This document shows positions 52,099 to 60,941 of a DNA stretch of 64,000 nt, piece by piece. The DNA is taken from assembly GCA_016840945.1 (NCBI GenBank), contig JAEORJ010000304.1, forward strand, positions 17,659 through 81,658, read 5' to 3'. The notes beneath the pieces were generated by a model. The model made no database searches. It saw nothing but the letters and a program-made list of their open reading frames with translations, and had not been told where the DNA came from. Source of the stretch: Candidatus Gerdarchaeota archaeon (lineage in GTDB: Archaea; Asgardarchaeota; Heimdallarchaeia; JABLTI01). Each line of letters begins with the position of its first letter. The first letter of the stretch is position 1. The translations under genes were made by a program, and so were the position numbers.

Positions 52099-53082
52099 TT
52101 ACTGATTTTTATTGTTTAGTTTCTTAAGCTCTTCTCTTCGCTTTCTATATTCAATAATTGGCTTGTCACCAGAAACAAGATTCTCGTCCATTTTCAATGC
52201 CGATTTTTTGGGTTGTTGAGTGATAACTACAGATCTATCTTGATGGAGAACCTTTCTGTTAAATCTATTAGCTAGTTTAGTGATGAACCATCCGGAGATA
52301 GGCAAACGCCAGAATTTCTGATAAATACGTAAATAGATCAAGCTATTTTCTTCATCAACAGGAACAAAAGCCGCCATAATCCTAAAATTCTCAGCTAATC
52401 GATTTTGCCAGATATTCCCAAATCTAAAATGTAGTAAAGAAGTTTTGGTTGGAGTTGGCAAGTCTTCTGCTTTAATAGGTTGAGAACCATCATCTTGTCT
52501 AATGTAGACCCAAACTTGTAATTCATTATCTGTCCATTTAGTTATCGGACCATCAACAAGTGTTCTACAACCACGACCAATAGTATTGTAGTGAACAAAG
52601 GGCAAATGAAGAACATCTAATTGATTCTCTATTGCTCGTGAGTAGTGTACAGGCCATGAATCAATAAAAGTATCATATTTGAATTTATCATCTATATCTT
52701 CAAAGAATGGTATTGGGGGATATTCGTCTCTTTCTTCACCCCACCAGAGCCAAATGAAACCATGAGCATCCATAACAGGATAACTATGAACTTTAAATCG
52801 CTCTGGTACAGGAGTATTTTTACCTATAGCAGGAATTTTTGTAACCCTACCTGTTTTATCATATTCAAAACCATGAAAAGGGCATTGAACTTTATTATTG
52901 CTAAGAACCTTTCCCTTGCTTAATGCTGCACCACGATGAGTACATTTATCAAAAACGCAACCAATCTCACCAGTATTATCACGCCAAAAAACTAATTTCT
53001 CGCCTAATCTAGTGGCTCCTAATACCTTGCCTTTTTTGAGTTCCTTGGAATTAAGAACTGCATACCATTGATTGCGAATCAT
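52099..53082 (-). CDS. Rieske non-haem iron oxygenase
   Basis: The protein has 327 residues. The Rieske [2Fe-2S] ligands are C47-x-H49 (CTHRGAALSKG) and C67-x2-H70 (CPFHGFEYD). The mononuclear iron site is N153-x2-D156-x2-H159-x4-H164 (ENQLDVLHLPFVHYN). These define a catalytically complete ring-hydroxylating/desaturating oxygenase of the pheophorbide/vanillate-demethylase type. The 30-residue C-terminus is basic. It is divergent from geranylgeranyl reductase. Its electron donor may be the ferredoxin at 54573. The substrate is unknown; an isoprenoid is inferred from context. Confidence 0.93.
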   Translation of the reverse strand: MIRNQWYAVLNSKELKKGKVLGATRLGEKLVFWRDNTGEIGCVFDKCTHRGAALSKGKVLSNNKVQCPFHGFEYDKTGRVTKIPAIGKNTPVPERFKVHSYPVMDAHGFIWLWWGEERDEYPPIPFFEDIDDKFKYDTFIDSWPVHYSRAIENQLDVLHLPFVHYNTIGRGCRTLVDGPITKWTDNELQVWVYIRQDDGSQPIKAEDLPTPTKTSLLHFRFGNIWQNRLAENFRIMAAFVPVDEENSLIYLRIYQKFWRLPISGWFITKLANRFNRKVLHQDRSVVITQQPKKSALKMDENLVSGDKPIIEYRKRREELKKLNNKNQ

Positions 53083-53218
53083 ACTATCACCATAATCTTC
53101 ATTTTATTTTTAGTTATTATTTATAAAAAACTAATTGCTTACTAAATAAAACAAAAAAAATTATAAATCCATAAAAGATGTAGTAAATCAAATTTCCGAC
53201 AATATATTGGAACTATTG

Positions 53219-53235
53219 AAACCACTCTGTGGTTT
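53219..53235. promoter_or_regulatory. Inverted repeat upstream of geranylgeranyl reductase
   Basis: AAACCAC-TCT-GTGGTTT is a perfect 7-bp repeat, 18 nt before the ATG at 53254. It could be an operator or an RNA hairpin near the translation start. A TATA-like tract caatatatt is near 53200. Confidence 0.5.
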
Positions 53236-53253
53236 TGTTAATAATTGCTAGCA

Positions 53254-54576
53254 ATGGAAGCTGTTACAGCTATGAGTAAAGACAACTATGATGTAATTAT
53301 AGTAGGCGCTGGTTGTGCCGGACCTGCTGCAGCGAAAAAAGCTGCAGAACTAGGCTTAAAAACTCTCCTTTTAGAAAAATCACGTGTACCAGGTGAAAAA
53401 AATGTTTCAGGCACATGTTTAAACATGGCTGCTTTGGTAGATCCTGATTTGCATTATGTTATGGCTGGTCCAGTTGAACGAGAAATAACTGAAATGACCT
53501 CTTACATGATCACCCCAGAAAGAACAACGATGTTTCGTGAAACACCTGGAGAAGGACTGATTCTTCTATCAATAAGAAGAGATGAATTCGATGCTTGGCA
53601 TACTGAAGAAGCGAAGAAAGCAGGAGCAGAAGTCAAGCTTTCCACAACGATTGTTGATATCATTGAAGAAGATGGTGTCGTAAAAGGCGTTGTTACTGAT
53701 GCAAACGAGAAATATTATGGAAAAGTCATCATCGATGCTGCAGGAGTAAATTCGATTGTGGGTAGAAAAGCTGGTTTAATACCAAAACGAAAGGGTCAAA
53801 ACATGATTCTCTATGTTACCCTGGCAGTGCATTTAGGTGAAAAATTAGTTACGGAAAGATTTGGAAATTCAATCTACTATTTCCTAGCCCCTGGAGCTCA
53901 ATATAAAACTTGGCCATGGATCTTTCCAAAGAAAGATGTAGTCACTTTAGGAACTGGTGGATACATGGATGAAAATCTTCTAAATGGTGATTTTAAATCC
54001 GTAAATGATTATATGCAAAATTTCTTAGACGTACCAATTGTAAAACAAAAACTTGAAGGTGGCAAAATTGTAGCTTGGGGTTTACATCTTGAACATGATG
54101 AAGCCATCGAAAAGAGAACAAAAGATGGTTTAATTCTCACTGGTGATGCTGGTGGTTTTGTAATACCATTCTTAGGTGAAGGCATGGTTGAAGCTATGTT
54201 TACAGGAATATATGCTGCGGAAGCTGCTGCGAAAGCTATTGAAGCAAATGATTTCTCAGCTGAATTCTTAGAAGAGCACTATATGAGTAGATATAACGAT
54301 AATGTGTTCTTACAAAGTTTCAGATACGTAGCAGATTTGAACAAACGCTCTATTTTGTCAAGATCAGATGACGAGATTACTGAAATAATGCAAAATGTTT
54401 GCATTGGTGGTGGATTCATCAGTAATGCAATCCACACTAACTGGATGAAAGGAGCAGATGAAGGTGATATGAGCCTGATACAAGAAGCTAAAGACTTCTA
54501 TGAGTTCATTCAACCCTATAGACAAGTTGGTTCTGAATCAGTAGACATTTACAATAAAATGAGGGGTAAAAAATGA
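53254..54576 (+). CDS. Geranylgeranyl reductase-family flavoprotein
   Basis: The protein has about 440 residues. The FAD-binding motif YDVIIVGAGCAGPAAAKKAA opens the protein and the later GDAGGFVIPFLGEGMVEAM matches digeranylgeranylglycerophospholipid reductases, which saturate the isoprenoid chains of archaeal lipids. The start is uncertain among TTG 53245, ATG 53254 and ATG 53272. The last four bases overlap the ferredoxin gene (ATGA), so the two are co-translated. The ferredoxin probably supplies electrons. Confidence 0.9.
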   Translation: MEAVTAMSKDNYDVIIVGAGCAGPAAAKKAAELGLKTLLLEKSRVPGEKNVSGTCLNMAALVDPDLHYVMAGPVEREITEMTSYMITPERTTMFRETPGEGLILLSIRRDEFDAWHTEEAKKAGAEVKLSTTIVDIIEEDGVVKGVVTDANEKYYGKVIIDAAGVNSIVGRKAGLIPKRKGQNMILYVTLAVHLGEKLVTERFGNSIYYFLAPGAQYKTWPWIFPKKDVVTLGTGGYMDENLLNGDFKSVNDYMQNFLDVPIVKQKLEGGKIVAWGLHLEHDEAIEKRTKDGLILTGDAGGFVIPFLGEGMVEAMFTGIYAAEAAAKAIEANDFSAEFLEEHYMSRYNDNVFLQSFRYVADLNKRSILSRSDDEITEIMQNVCIGGGFISNAIHTNWMKGADEGDMSLIQEAKDFYEFIQPYRQVGSESVDIYNKMRGKK

Positions 54577-54833
54577 AATTAGAAATGAAAGTTGATTACT
54601 ATCCTGGAAAAACTGGCGAATTTATAAAAGTAGATGAAGAAAAATGCTCTGGTTGCGGTGACTGTGCAAAATTCTGCACAAGAAATGTTTGGATAAAAGA
54701 TGGTGACATCTATCGACCTAAAAACTTGAAGGATTGCGCAGAATGCGGTGCATGCTGGAACATCTGTGAATTCGATGCGGTAATCTTTGGCGAACCAAAT
54801 GGTGGTACAGGTATCCGGTTTGAATATGGATAA
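54573..54833 (+). CDS. 2[4Fe-4S] ferredoxin (FixX-like) paired with reductase
   Basis: The 86-residue protein has two full cluster motifs CSGCGDCAKFC and CAECGACWNIC. The N-terminal 25 residues resemble FixX. It overlaps the geranylgeranyl reductase by 4 nt, so it is its likely electron donor. An SCP2 gene follows after 21 nt. In archaea such a ferredoxin next to a geranylgeranyl reductase is common. Confidence 0.92.
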   Translation: MKLEMKVDYYPGKTGEFIKVDEEKCSGCGDCAKFCTRNVWIKDGDIYRPKNLKDCAECGACWNICEFDAVIFGEPNGGTGIRFEYG

Positions 54834-54854
54834 AATTACAGGAGATTTTTCAAA

Positions 54855-55190
54855 ATGGTATCAGATGAAGAAATAAGAGATGAAATTAACAACTTGTGTA
54901 ATAAATTGACAAGTGAGAAATTTGCTCGGCATTTCAAAGGCTGGAATAAAACAATGCAATACTTCTTTAGTGACACCCAAGATTATTGGTATCTCAAATT
55001 AATTGATGGTCAACCTGAAGAACCTGTAAAAGGTAAGATTGAAAATCCTGAAATCAGTTATGAGATGACAACTGATGATTTCATGTCATTAATGCAAGGA
55101 GAAGTTTCAGGTTTGAAACTTTACAATGCAAAACGTTTGAAAATTAAAGCCTCAATGCCAGATATAATTAAATTACAAAAATTGAACTAA
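54855..55190 (+). CDS. SCP2 (sterol carrier)-domain protein
   Basis: The 111-residue protein is a single SCP2 domain: an N-terminal helix, then YFFSDTQDYWYLKLIDGQ, the strand NPEISYEMTTDDFMSLMQGE and the lipid-tunnel helix LKLYNAKRLKIKASMPDIIKLQ. SCP2 domains bind lipids in a hydrophobic tunnel. It is the third gene of the reductase-ferredoxin unit, with CAGGAG before the ATG. It probably presents isoprenoid lipid intermediates. T-rich sequence (55191-55241) follows. Confidence 0.85.
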   Translation: MVSDEEIRDEINNLCNKLTSEKFARHFKGWNKTMQYFFSDTQDYWYLKLIDGQPEEPVKGKIENPEISYEMTTDDFMSLMQGEVSGLKLYNAKRLKIKASMPDIIKLQKLN

Positions 55191-55241
55191 GTTCATTTTT
55201 TGTTGTTTTTTTCTTTTTTTCCTTTCTCTTTTTTGATTTTA
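55191..55241 (+). terminator. T-rich terminator after SCP2 gene
   Basis: Several T-runs (T6 to T7) lie within 50 nt of the SCP2 stop. They fit archaeal T-tract termination without a hairpin. Confidence 0.5.
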
Positions 55242-55297
55242 AACGAATGATTTATACAGCTTTAATTTAGAAATTAGTGAAAATTGATGTGATAATT

Positions 55298-56230
55298 ATG
55301 CCCAGAAGACCAGATGCTGAACTAGTTAAAACAACAAAATTTCGAGAGTTAGAGTTTCATATTATGCATGGTAGAAATGAAAGTATAATTTATTATGACA
55401 CCTTAATTGATTTAACACACACCTTTGAATTCTTAGAAGAATATAATAAAAATCGAAGTGAAGATGATAAACTGACATTATTTCAAATCTTTTTAGCAGC
55501 ATGTACTCGAGCAGTAGCATTAAGACCAAAAGTCAATCGATTTGTCTCAGGTCGTCGTTTATGGCAAAGAAACCAAATTATCTTTTCTTTTGTTGTTAAT
55601 AAAGATAAGACTGAGCAAGGAGAGGAAGTCAATGCTATGATAGAATTGGATCCATTTGATACTTTGGAATCAGTTCAAAAAATCATTAGTAAACATATAA
55701 ATGAAGCGCGATATGGTGAAAACCCCAATGAAAAAGACATCAAATTTTTTGGTGGTTTACCGAGATTTTTGATTCGTTTTATTTTCTGGTTTGCTAGATG
55801 GATGGATGAACATAATCTACCGCTTTATTCTATAACTAAAGATATGCCTTTGTTTTGTACAGCTTTTATAGGTCATTTAGGGTCAATTGGAGTAGATGCT
55901 GTGTACCACCACCCCTTTGAATTAGGAACTGCAAGTTTATTACTAATTATGGGGAAAATTCACAAAGCAGCTATAGTCAATCAAGAGTCAGGCGAGATTG
56001 AAGTAAAAGAAGCTATGAACGTAAGAATTAGTATTGATGATAGAATAGCTAGTGGAATTTATACTGGACCAACTGTTGATATTTTGAAGGAATTGGTTGA
56101 ACATCCAGAACCATTACTTAAACCACCTGAATTAACTGATGAACAATTAGACAAACTAATGCTAAAGAAATACAAAAAAGAACGGTTAGCTAGAGAAAAG
56201 TTACAAAAGAAAGAAAAAAAGAGAAAATAA
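55298..56230 (+). CDS. E2-like acyltransferase-fold protein lacking the catalytic motif
   Basis: The protein has 310 residues and shows the catalytic-domain fold of 2-oxoacid dehydrogenase E2 / chloramphenicol acetyltransferase: FLAACTRAVALRPKVNRFVS, FELGTASLLLIMGKI and a C-terminal ISIDDRIASGIYTGPTVD. In active E2 proteins this last motif reads DHRxxDG; here His is Asp and the DG is SG, so the usual catalytic residues are missing. No lipoyl domain is present. The start ATG 55298 has GTGAT nearby; GTG 55277 is possible. The C-terminus is Lys-rich. Confidence 0.75.
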   Translation: MPRRPDAELVKTTKFRELEFHIMHGRNESIIYYDTLIDLTHTFEFLEEYNKNRSEDDKLTLFQIFLAACTRAVALRPKVNRFVSGRRLWQRNQIIFSFVVNKDKTEQGEEVNAMIELDPFDTLESVQKIISKHINEARYGENPNEKDIKFFGGLPRFLIRFIFWFARWMDEHNLPLYSITKDMPLFCTAFIGHLGSIGVDAVYHHPFELGTASLLLIMGKIHKAAIVNQESGEIEVKEAMNVRISIDDRIASGIYTGPTVDILKELVEHPEPLLKPPELTDEQLDKLMLKKYKKERLAREKLQKKEKKRK

Positions 56231-56246
56231 ATCCTAATTGGATTTA

Positions 56247-57044
56247 TTATGGTTGAAAAGTTCCACCGAAAACTAACCAAGCTAACAATGATTTAGATAC
56301 TAAGCTTAAAATGATATATCCTCGTTCACCGAATAGATAATCTTTCCATTTACCGACTTTGGCATATTGTAGTATCATATTTATTGGGAATGTCCAGAAG
56401 AAGAAGAAATATCCTCCAAAGATTGCCCAAACGAACCAAGGAATATCACCGGTATTACCACTTGCAAGCATATAGATTAAGATTAAAACCCAAGGAATAA
56501 TACCTGAAAAGGTACCAATGATAAATGCGGTCCAATCGGTTTTTTCAGTGGTTTGATTATGAATTTCCATCATTAAACCCATTAAGTTCATTGTAGCATT
56601 TAAGCCTATCACAGCAATTATTGCTGCAAGATTATTTATACCGAAAAGCATTGAAATAATCATTATCATAATTGATGAACTTAAGGCGTATTCAAACCAT
56701 CTAAAGTAATTGATTCCTTTTGCAAGTTTCTTATTATAGAAATCATTTAGACTAGGTAAGACTGTCATGAAATGTGCTATAGCAGATATGAATAGAAATG
56801 TTGCAGCTAAAGCAGCAATTGGTACTATAGCATCAGTTTCTTGCAAATCTGAAACTAATCCCTCACTTGGCACAAAAGTCAAGAAATCAGTATTAAATGC
56901 TAGCTTGGCATCTTTGACACCTGGTATAACAAAGCTAGCAATAATCATAAATGTACCTTGGATCAAATGCAAGGCACCCATTATACCATTAAATCTTCGT
57001 AATTTTGGATATTTTATATCTGTTGTTTCACGTATTCCTTCCAT
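56247..57044 (-). CDS. Heliorhodopsin
   Basis: The protein has 265 residues and seven membrane helices. The N-terminus RRFNGIMGALHLIQGTFM, the helix-3 signature FRWFEYALSSSIM and the helix-7 segment SLVSKSLLAWLVFGGTF are diagnostic. Key residues are counter-ion Glu118, Schiff-base Lys251, His26 and His91. Heliorhodopsins bind retinal, have inverted topology and are non-pumping light sensors or enzyme regulators. The start is ATG 57044, with GGAGG upstream; TTG 57062 overlaps that motif. It is divergent from a class II photolyase. No retinal-making genes are in the window. Confidence 0.93.
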   Translation of the reverse strand: MEGIRETTDIKYPKLRRFNGIMGALHLIQGTFMIIASFVIPGVKDAKLAFNTDFLTFVPSEGLVSDLQETDAIVPIAALAATFLFISAIAHFMTVLPSLNDFYNKKLAKGINYFRWFEYALSSSIMIMIISMLFGINNLAAIIAVIGLNATMNLMGLMMEIHNQTTEKTDWTAFIIGTFSGIIPWVLILIYMLASGNTGDIPWFVWAIFGGYFFFFWTFPINMILQYAKVGKWKDYLFGERGYIILSLVSKSLLAWLVFGGTFQP

Positions 57045-57223
57045 ATGAAATATCTCCTCCAATAGAAGAATTTGATTAATATTAACAACATCTTTGGAGT
57101 TATTAATAATTATAGTTGATTTACTGAAGTTTTGTTGTAATAAAAGTTTAATTTTTAAAAAATCGAAGAATTTTAACCAAAATAATAATCAAACACATTA
57201 GTAATATTAGAAGTTGAAAATTC
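57045..57223. promoter_or_regulatory. Shared promoter region of heliorhodopsin and photolyase
   Basis: This AT-rich spacer of about 180 nt lies between the divergent starts. It contains the short palindromes TTAATATTAA near 57075 and TTATTAATAA near 57103, and several TATA-like tracts. The arrangement allows joint light control. No known light-regulator box is recognised. Confidence 0.45.
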
Positions 57224-58588
57224 ATGCTTCAATCGGAAAGGATCCAACTATTAAATAGTAATTCACTTAATACGAAAGGTAATTTAGTAATTTATTGGAT
57301 GCAATCATCACAAAGAACTGAATATAATCATGCATTAGAATTTGCTATTCAACAAGCTAATGAATTACAAAAACCGTTAATTGTTTATTTTGGTTTAACA
57401 GATACTTTCCCTGAAGCCAATGATAGACATTTCTATTTTTTACTCGAAGGACTAAAAGAAGTCGAATTAGCATTAACAAAGAGAAAAATAAAATTCATAA
57501 TTAGGCAAGAATCACCTGAATTAGGGATAGAAAAATTAGCTAATGAAGCTATACAAATTATTGTTGATAGAGGATATTTAGCAATTGAAAAGAAATGGCG
57601 CAGGTATCTCTCTGGAAAGGTAGATTGTCCTTTAATCCAAGTTGAAAGTAATACTGTTGTTCCTGTTGAAGAAATCTCTGATAAGGAAGAATTTGCTGCT
57701 TATACTATTAGACCAAAGATTACTAAGAAGCTAGAGACATATCTAGCTCCCCTCTCTAAAAGAATTTTGAACCAATCCTCTTTGGATTTTAATTTTAAAT
57801 CACTAAACCTAAGTAATATTAGCGATATTATTTCTAGATTAAAAATAGACCATTCGGTGAAAAAAGTAGACTATTACCATGGGGGTATTAGCTATGCTAC
57901 AAAAAATCTAACTGAATTCATTAATGAAAAGTTAGAGAAATATGAGAACATGAGAAATAATCCGACAGTAGATTATCAATCAAATCTAAGTCCATATTTA
58001 CATTTTGGACAGATTTCACCTTTGTATATAGCATTAGAAATTATGAAAACAAAAGGAACTGCAAAAGATGATTTTATTGAACAACTAATTGTGCGTAGAG
58101 AATTAAGTATAAATTTTGTTTTTTACAATTCGGGTTATAACAACTATCAAAGTTTGAATCTACCAGATTGGGCTCGTTTAACTTTAGAAGAACATACAAA
58201 GGATAAAAGGGAGTACATTTATTCACTTGCTGAATTTGAAGAAGCTCGAACTCATGACCCATATTGGAATGCTGCTCAAAAAGAGATGATAATTACTGGG
58301 AAAATGCATAATTATATGCGAATGTATTGGGGCAAGAAAATACTCGAGTGGACCGAAAACCCAGCAGATGCCTATAAAATCGCCATTTATTTGAACAATA
58401 AATACGAGCTTGATGGCAGAGATCCAAATGGATTCACAGGAGTTGCTTGGTGTTTTGGCAAACATGATCGACCCTGGAAAGAGCGACCTATTTTTGGTAA
58501 AGTAAGGTATATGAATGCTAATGGTTTGAAAAGAAAATTTGATGCTGATGGTTATGTGAGAAAAATTGAAGGATTACTAGAGATCTAA
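57224..58588 (+). CDS. phr: Class II CPD photolyase
   Basis: The protein has 454 residues. The N-terminal VIYWMQSSQRTEYNHALEFA is the class II opening. The FAD domain has SNLSPYLHFGQISPLYIAL, DPYWNAAQKEMIITGKMH, NYMRMYWGKKILEW and WCFGKHDRPWKERPIFGK, all diagnostic. It splits cyclobutane pyrimidine dimers with blue light, using FADH. It is divergent from heliorhodopsin and convergent with QueE, 2 nt away. The catalytic regions look intact. Confidence 0.96.
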   Translation: MLQSERIQLLNSNSLNTKGNLVIYWMQSSQRTEYNHALEFAIQQANELQKPLIVYFGLTDTFPEANDRHFYFLLEGLKEVELALTKRKIKFIIRQESPELGIEKLANEAIQIIVDRGYLAIEKKWRRYLSGKVDCPLIQVESNTVVPVEEISDKEEFAAYTIRPKITKKLETYLAPLSKRILNQSSLDFNFKSLNLSNISDIISRLKIDHSVKKVDYYHGGISYATKNLTEFINEKLEKYENMRNNPTVDYQSNLSPYLHFGQISPLYIALEIMKTKGTAKDDFIEQLIVRRELSINFVFYNSGYNNYQSLNLPDWARLTLEEHTKDKREYIYSLAEFEEARTHDPYWNAAQKEMIITGKMHNYMRMYWGKKILEWTENPADAYKIAIYLNNKYELDGRDPNGFTGVAWCFGKHDRPWKERPIFGKVRYMNANGLKRKFDADGYVRKIEGLLEI

Positions 58589-58590
58589 TT

Positions 58591-59427
58591 TTATAATAAC
58601 TCAAATATCTTATGACTTTGAATTGAGATACCAAAAAGATCTGTTGGTAAAACTTCTGCAATTGTTTCGGTAATTTCAAATAATTTCTTGGTTGAGATTG
58701 GTTTAACATCACCTAAAGGGGTTACAGGTTGAATCACAATAGGTACAACAATATCCCGTAATCTATCAGCATACATACGAACATCCTCTAGTAAAGTATC
58801 ATCCGTTACAACCAATTTTGCAAAAACCTTTACGGGATGCGAATTTAAAATACTAATTGACTCAAATTCTTTATCTACTAATTTCTCCCATTCACTATTC
58901 TTAACACTTTTAGCACTACGATCCTTGATATCAACACAAGCATAACTGATTAAAGGTGCGACTTCATCAATTCTTTCCGGATAATAACCATTGGTTTCTA
59001 GGAAGATTGGAATCTCAAGATCATACAATCTATTAGCGATTCTATTGAAAAATTCTTTTTGAAAAGCTGGTTCCCCACCAGTTAATGATACAGAATGAAA
59101 ATCTTTTGTTGCGAGATTGAGGACTTGCTCAATTACAAAATCTTCATCTACTGGGTTTTTATAGGTATTAAATTCCCACGATCCTGGTATTGATTCAACC
59201 CTACATTCAGGATATTTCGGGTCTCTTGAACGAGCGGAATCACACCAAACACAATTTAAGGGGCAACCTGCAAATCGAATGAAGATTTGCCTTCTTCCAA
59301 AACAAGATCCTCTAACGGACCCACCTTCGCCTTGAAATGAACTGAAAATTTCAACAATATAACCTTTAATTGTTTCACCATCTTCTTCAGCTATATCATC
59401 GACATCAGTAATTTCTATATCGCTCAA
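58591..59427 (-). CDS. queE: 7-carboxy-7-deazaguanine synthase QueE
   Basis: The protein has 278 residues. It is a radical SAM enzyme with the cluster motif CPLNCVWCD (Cx3Cx2C), FQGEGGSVRG near the start and SVSLTGGEPAFQKEF (GGEP). It makes CDG from CPH4 on the way to archaeosine (or queuosine) in tRNA. A 25-residue acidic N-terminal extension is unusual. It follows QueC by 41 nt. QueD and the archaeal TGT are not in the window. Confidence 0.95.
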   Translation of the reverse strand: MSDIEITDVDDIAEEDGETIKGYIVEIFSSFQGEGGSVRGSCFGRRQIFIRFAGCPLNCVWCDSARSRDPKYPECRVESIPGSWEFNTYKNPVDEDFVIEQVLNLATKDFHSVSLTGGEPAFQKEFFNRIANRLYDLEIPIFLETNGYYPERIDEVAPLISYACVDIKDRSAKSVKNSEWEKLVDKEFESISILNSHPVKVFAKLVVTDDTLLEDVRMYADRLRDIVVPIVIQPVTPLGDVKPISTKKLFEITETIAEVLPTDLFGISIQSHKIFELL

Positions 59428-59468
59428 TTATTTATACCCTCATTAGATTATTATTACAATAGTTGTTT

Positions 59469-60236
59469 TTATTGATTCTCTTTAGAAGCATAGATTGTAG
59501 GGTCTTTTTCTAACCCTTCAATGAATCCTCGTTTTCTACGAAGACAGCTTTCACATTCTCCGCAGTGAATAGGATACTGATCCTTATTAAATCCTTGAGG
59601 ATTATAACAAGAATTACTGAAATTGAAGGGTACTGATAGCTCTTTACCTAAAAGCACAATCTCAGTTTTAGTCATACCAACTAATGGACTGATGATTTTC
59701 ACCCGAGCATTCAATACACCTCTTTCAGCAGTTTTAGTAAAATCATCAATGAACTCCTTAGTATTATCTGGAAAAGTAGTTCCTTCCTCCAAATTAAAAC
59801 CTGTAATAATATCAACATCATTACCTAAAATCTCTGAATAAGCAGCAGCAATAGATAAGAAAACTAAATTTCTTGCCGGTATCCAAACGGATTTTGCACT
59901 AGCTATGCTAGCTGTAAAATCATCTAACTCTTTCTCAGATAATTTAGGTAATTCATTTGCACTACCTTGAGCTAATGAACTACCAGCTCTTTTTGAAAAA
60001 TTAGCTAAAAATTCAAGAGAAACAAACTCATGATGATCAACTTTAGCAAGAATCCCTAATCTTTTTGTAACCTGCTTTAAAACAACTTCTTCTTTAGAAC
60101 CATACTCAAACGTTAAACAATCAACTCGAGTATAATGTTGTTTATTAACCCACCACAAACAAACTGTTGAATCTAATCCTCCACTTAAGAGAACAACAGC
60201 AGATTTTTCGCTTGAATTCTTAGACATTTTCTTCAT
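59469..60236 (-). CDS. queC: 7-cyano-7-deazaguanine synthase QueC
   Basis: The protein has 255 residues. The ATP PP-loop VVLLSGGLDSTVCLWW is at the N-terminus. The zinc site is the cysteine set CYNPQG...CGECESCLRRK, and GTTFPDNTKEFIDDF matches the family. It converts CDG to preQ0, the precursor of archaeosine. ATG 60236 follows the PyrE stop directly (TAGATG). It belongs to the operon PyrE - QueC - QueE on the minus strand. Confidence 0.96.
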   Translation of the reverse strand: MKKMSKNSSEKSAVVLLSGGLDSTVCLWWVNKQHYTRVDCLTFEYGSKEEVVLKQVTKRLGILAKVDHHEFVSLEFLANFSKRAGSSLAQGSANELPKLSEKELDDFTASIASAKSVWIPARNLVFLSIAAAYSEILGNDVDIITGFNLEEGTTFPDNTKEFIDDFTKTAERGVLNARVKIISPLVGMTKTEIVLLGKELSVPFNFSNSCYNPQGFNKDQYPIHCGECESCLRRKRGFIEGLEKDPTIYASKENQ

Positions 60237-60800
60237 CTATTGTTTCACTTTATCAAGGATATCTTTAGCATTTATTAGATAATGAACAGTAATATTTTGT
60301 TCTTTTTCGAATTCACCTAGACCATCAGGTGTTCGGTCAACGAATACAAATAAATCAGTAACAGTTGCTCCTTCATCTCTTAAAGCTTCAATTGCAAAAA
60401 CCTTGCTAAACCCACTCGAGATAAGGTCATCCACTAGGAGGATTTTTTGACCTTTTTGTATTTCACCTTCTAACATTTTCTTCAATCCATGGTCTTTTGG
60501 TTCCTTTCGTAAAATATAATATGGTTTTTTTAATTTATTAGCAATCAATGTTCCATAGGGTATTGCTGCTAAAGGAATTCCTACAACCCCTTCGATATCT
60601 GTGATTTTATTCTTGATATATTCCACCGCAAGGCTAATTATCTTGTCAAATTCCTCTGGAAAATTAGGAATAATCCGAAGATCGATATAGTATTTCGATT
60701 TAGCACCTGATGCAAGAGTAAAATCTCCAAATTTCAAGGCACCTGTTTTTTGAAGCGTTTTTATAATTGCTTCCTTCGTTTCTGTATCTGCACTTACCAA
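60237..60800 (-). CDS. pyrE: Orotate phosphoribosyltransferase PyrE
   Basis: The protein has 187 residues. The PRPP-binding motif KILLVDDLISSGFSKV, and FTLASGAKSKYYIDLR, VGIPLAAIPYGTLIA and RKEPKDHG are the OPRT signatures. It makes orotidine 5'-monophosphate in pyrimidine synthesis. The start is TTG 60800, the only start giving a full-length protein; a weak motif precedes it. It is the first gene of a three-gene operon with QueC and QueE. Confidence 0.95.
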   Translation of the reverse strand: MVSADTETKEAIIKTLQKTGALKFGDFTLASGAKSKYYIDLRIIPNFPEEFDKIISLAVEYIKNKITDIEGVVGIPLAAIPYGTLIANKLKKPYYILRKEPKDHGLKKMLEGEIQKGQKILLVDDLISSGFSKVFAIEALRDEGATVTDLFVFVDRTPDGLGEFEKEQNITVHYLINAKDILDKVKQ

Positions 60801-60941
60801 TATATCACAACCATCTCTACAATTTGAGCATTTATCTTTTATTTTTTATGGGAAAGGTTGAATTTGTAGATGAAAAAACCTTAAATTTGGTCTTTTAATT
60901 GCATTTCTGAAGCGACCGACCATTTAATAAATAAGTATGAA

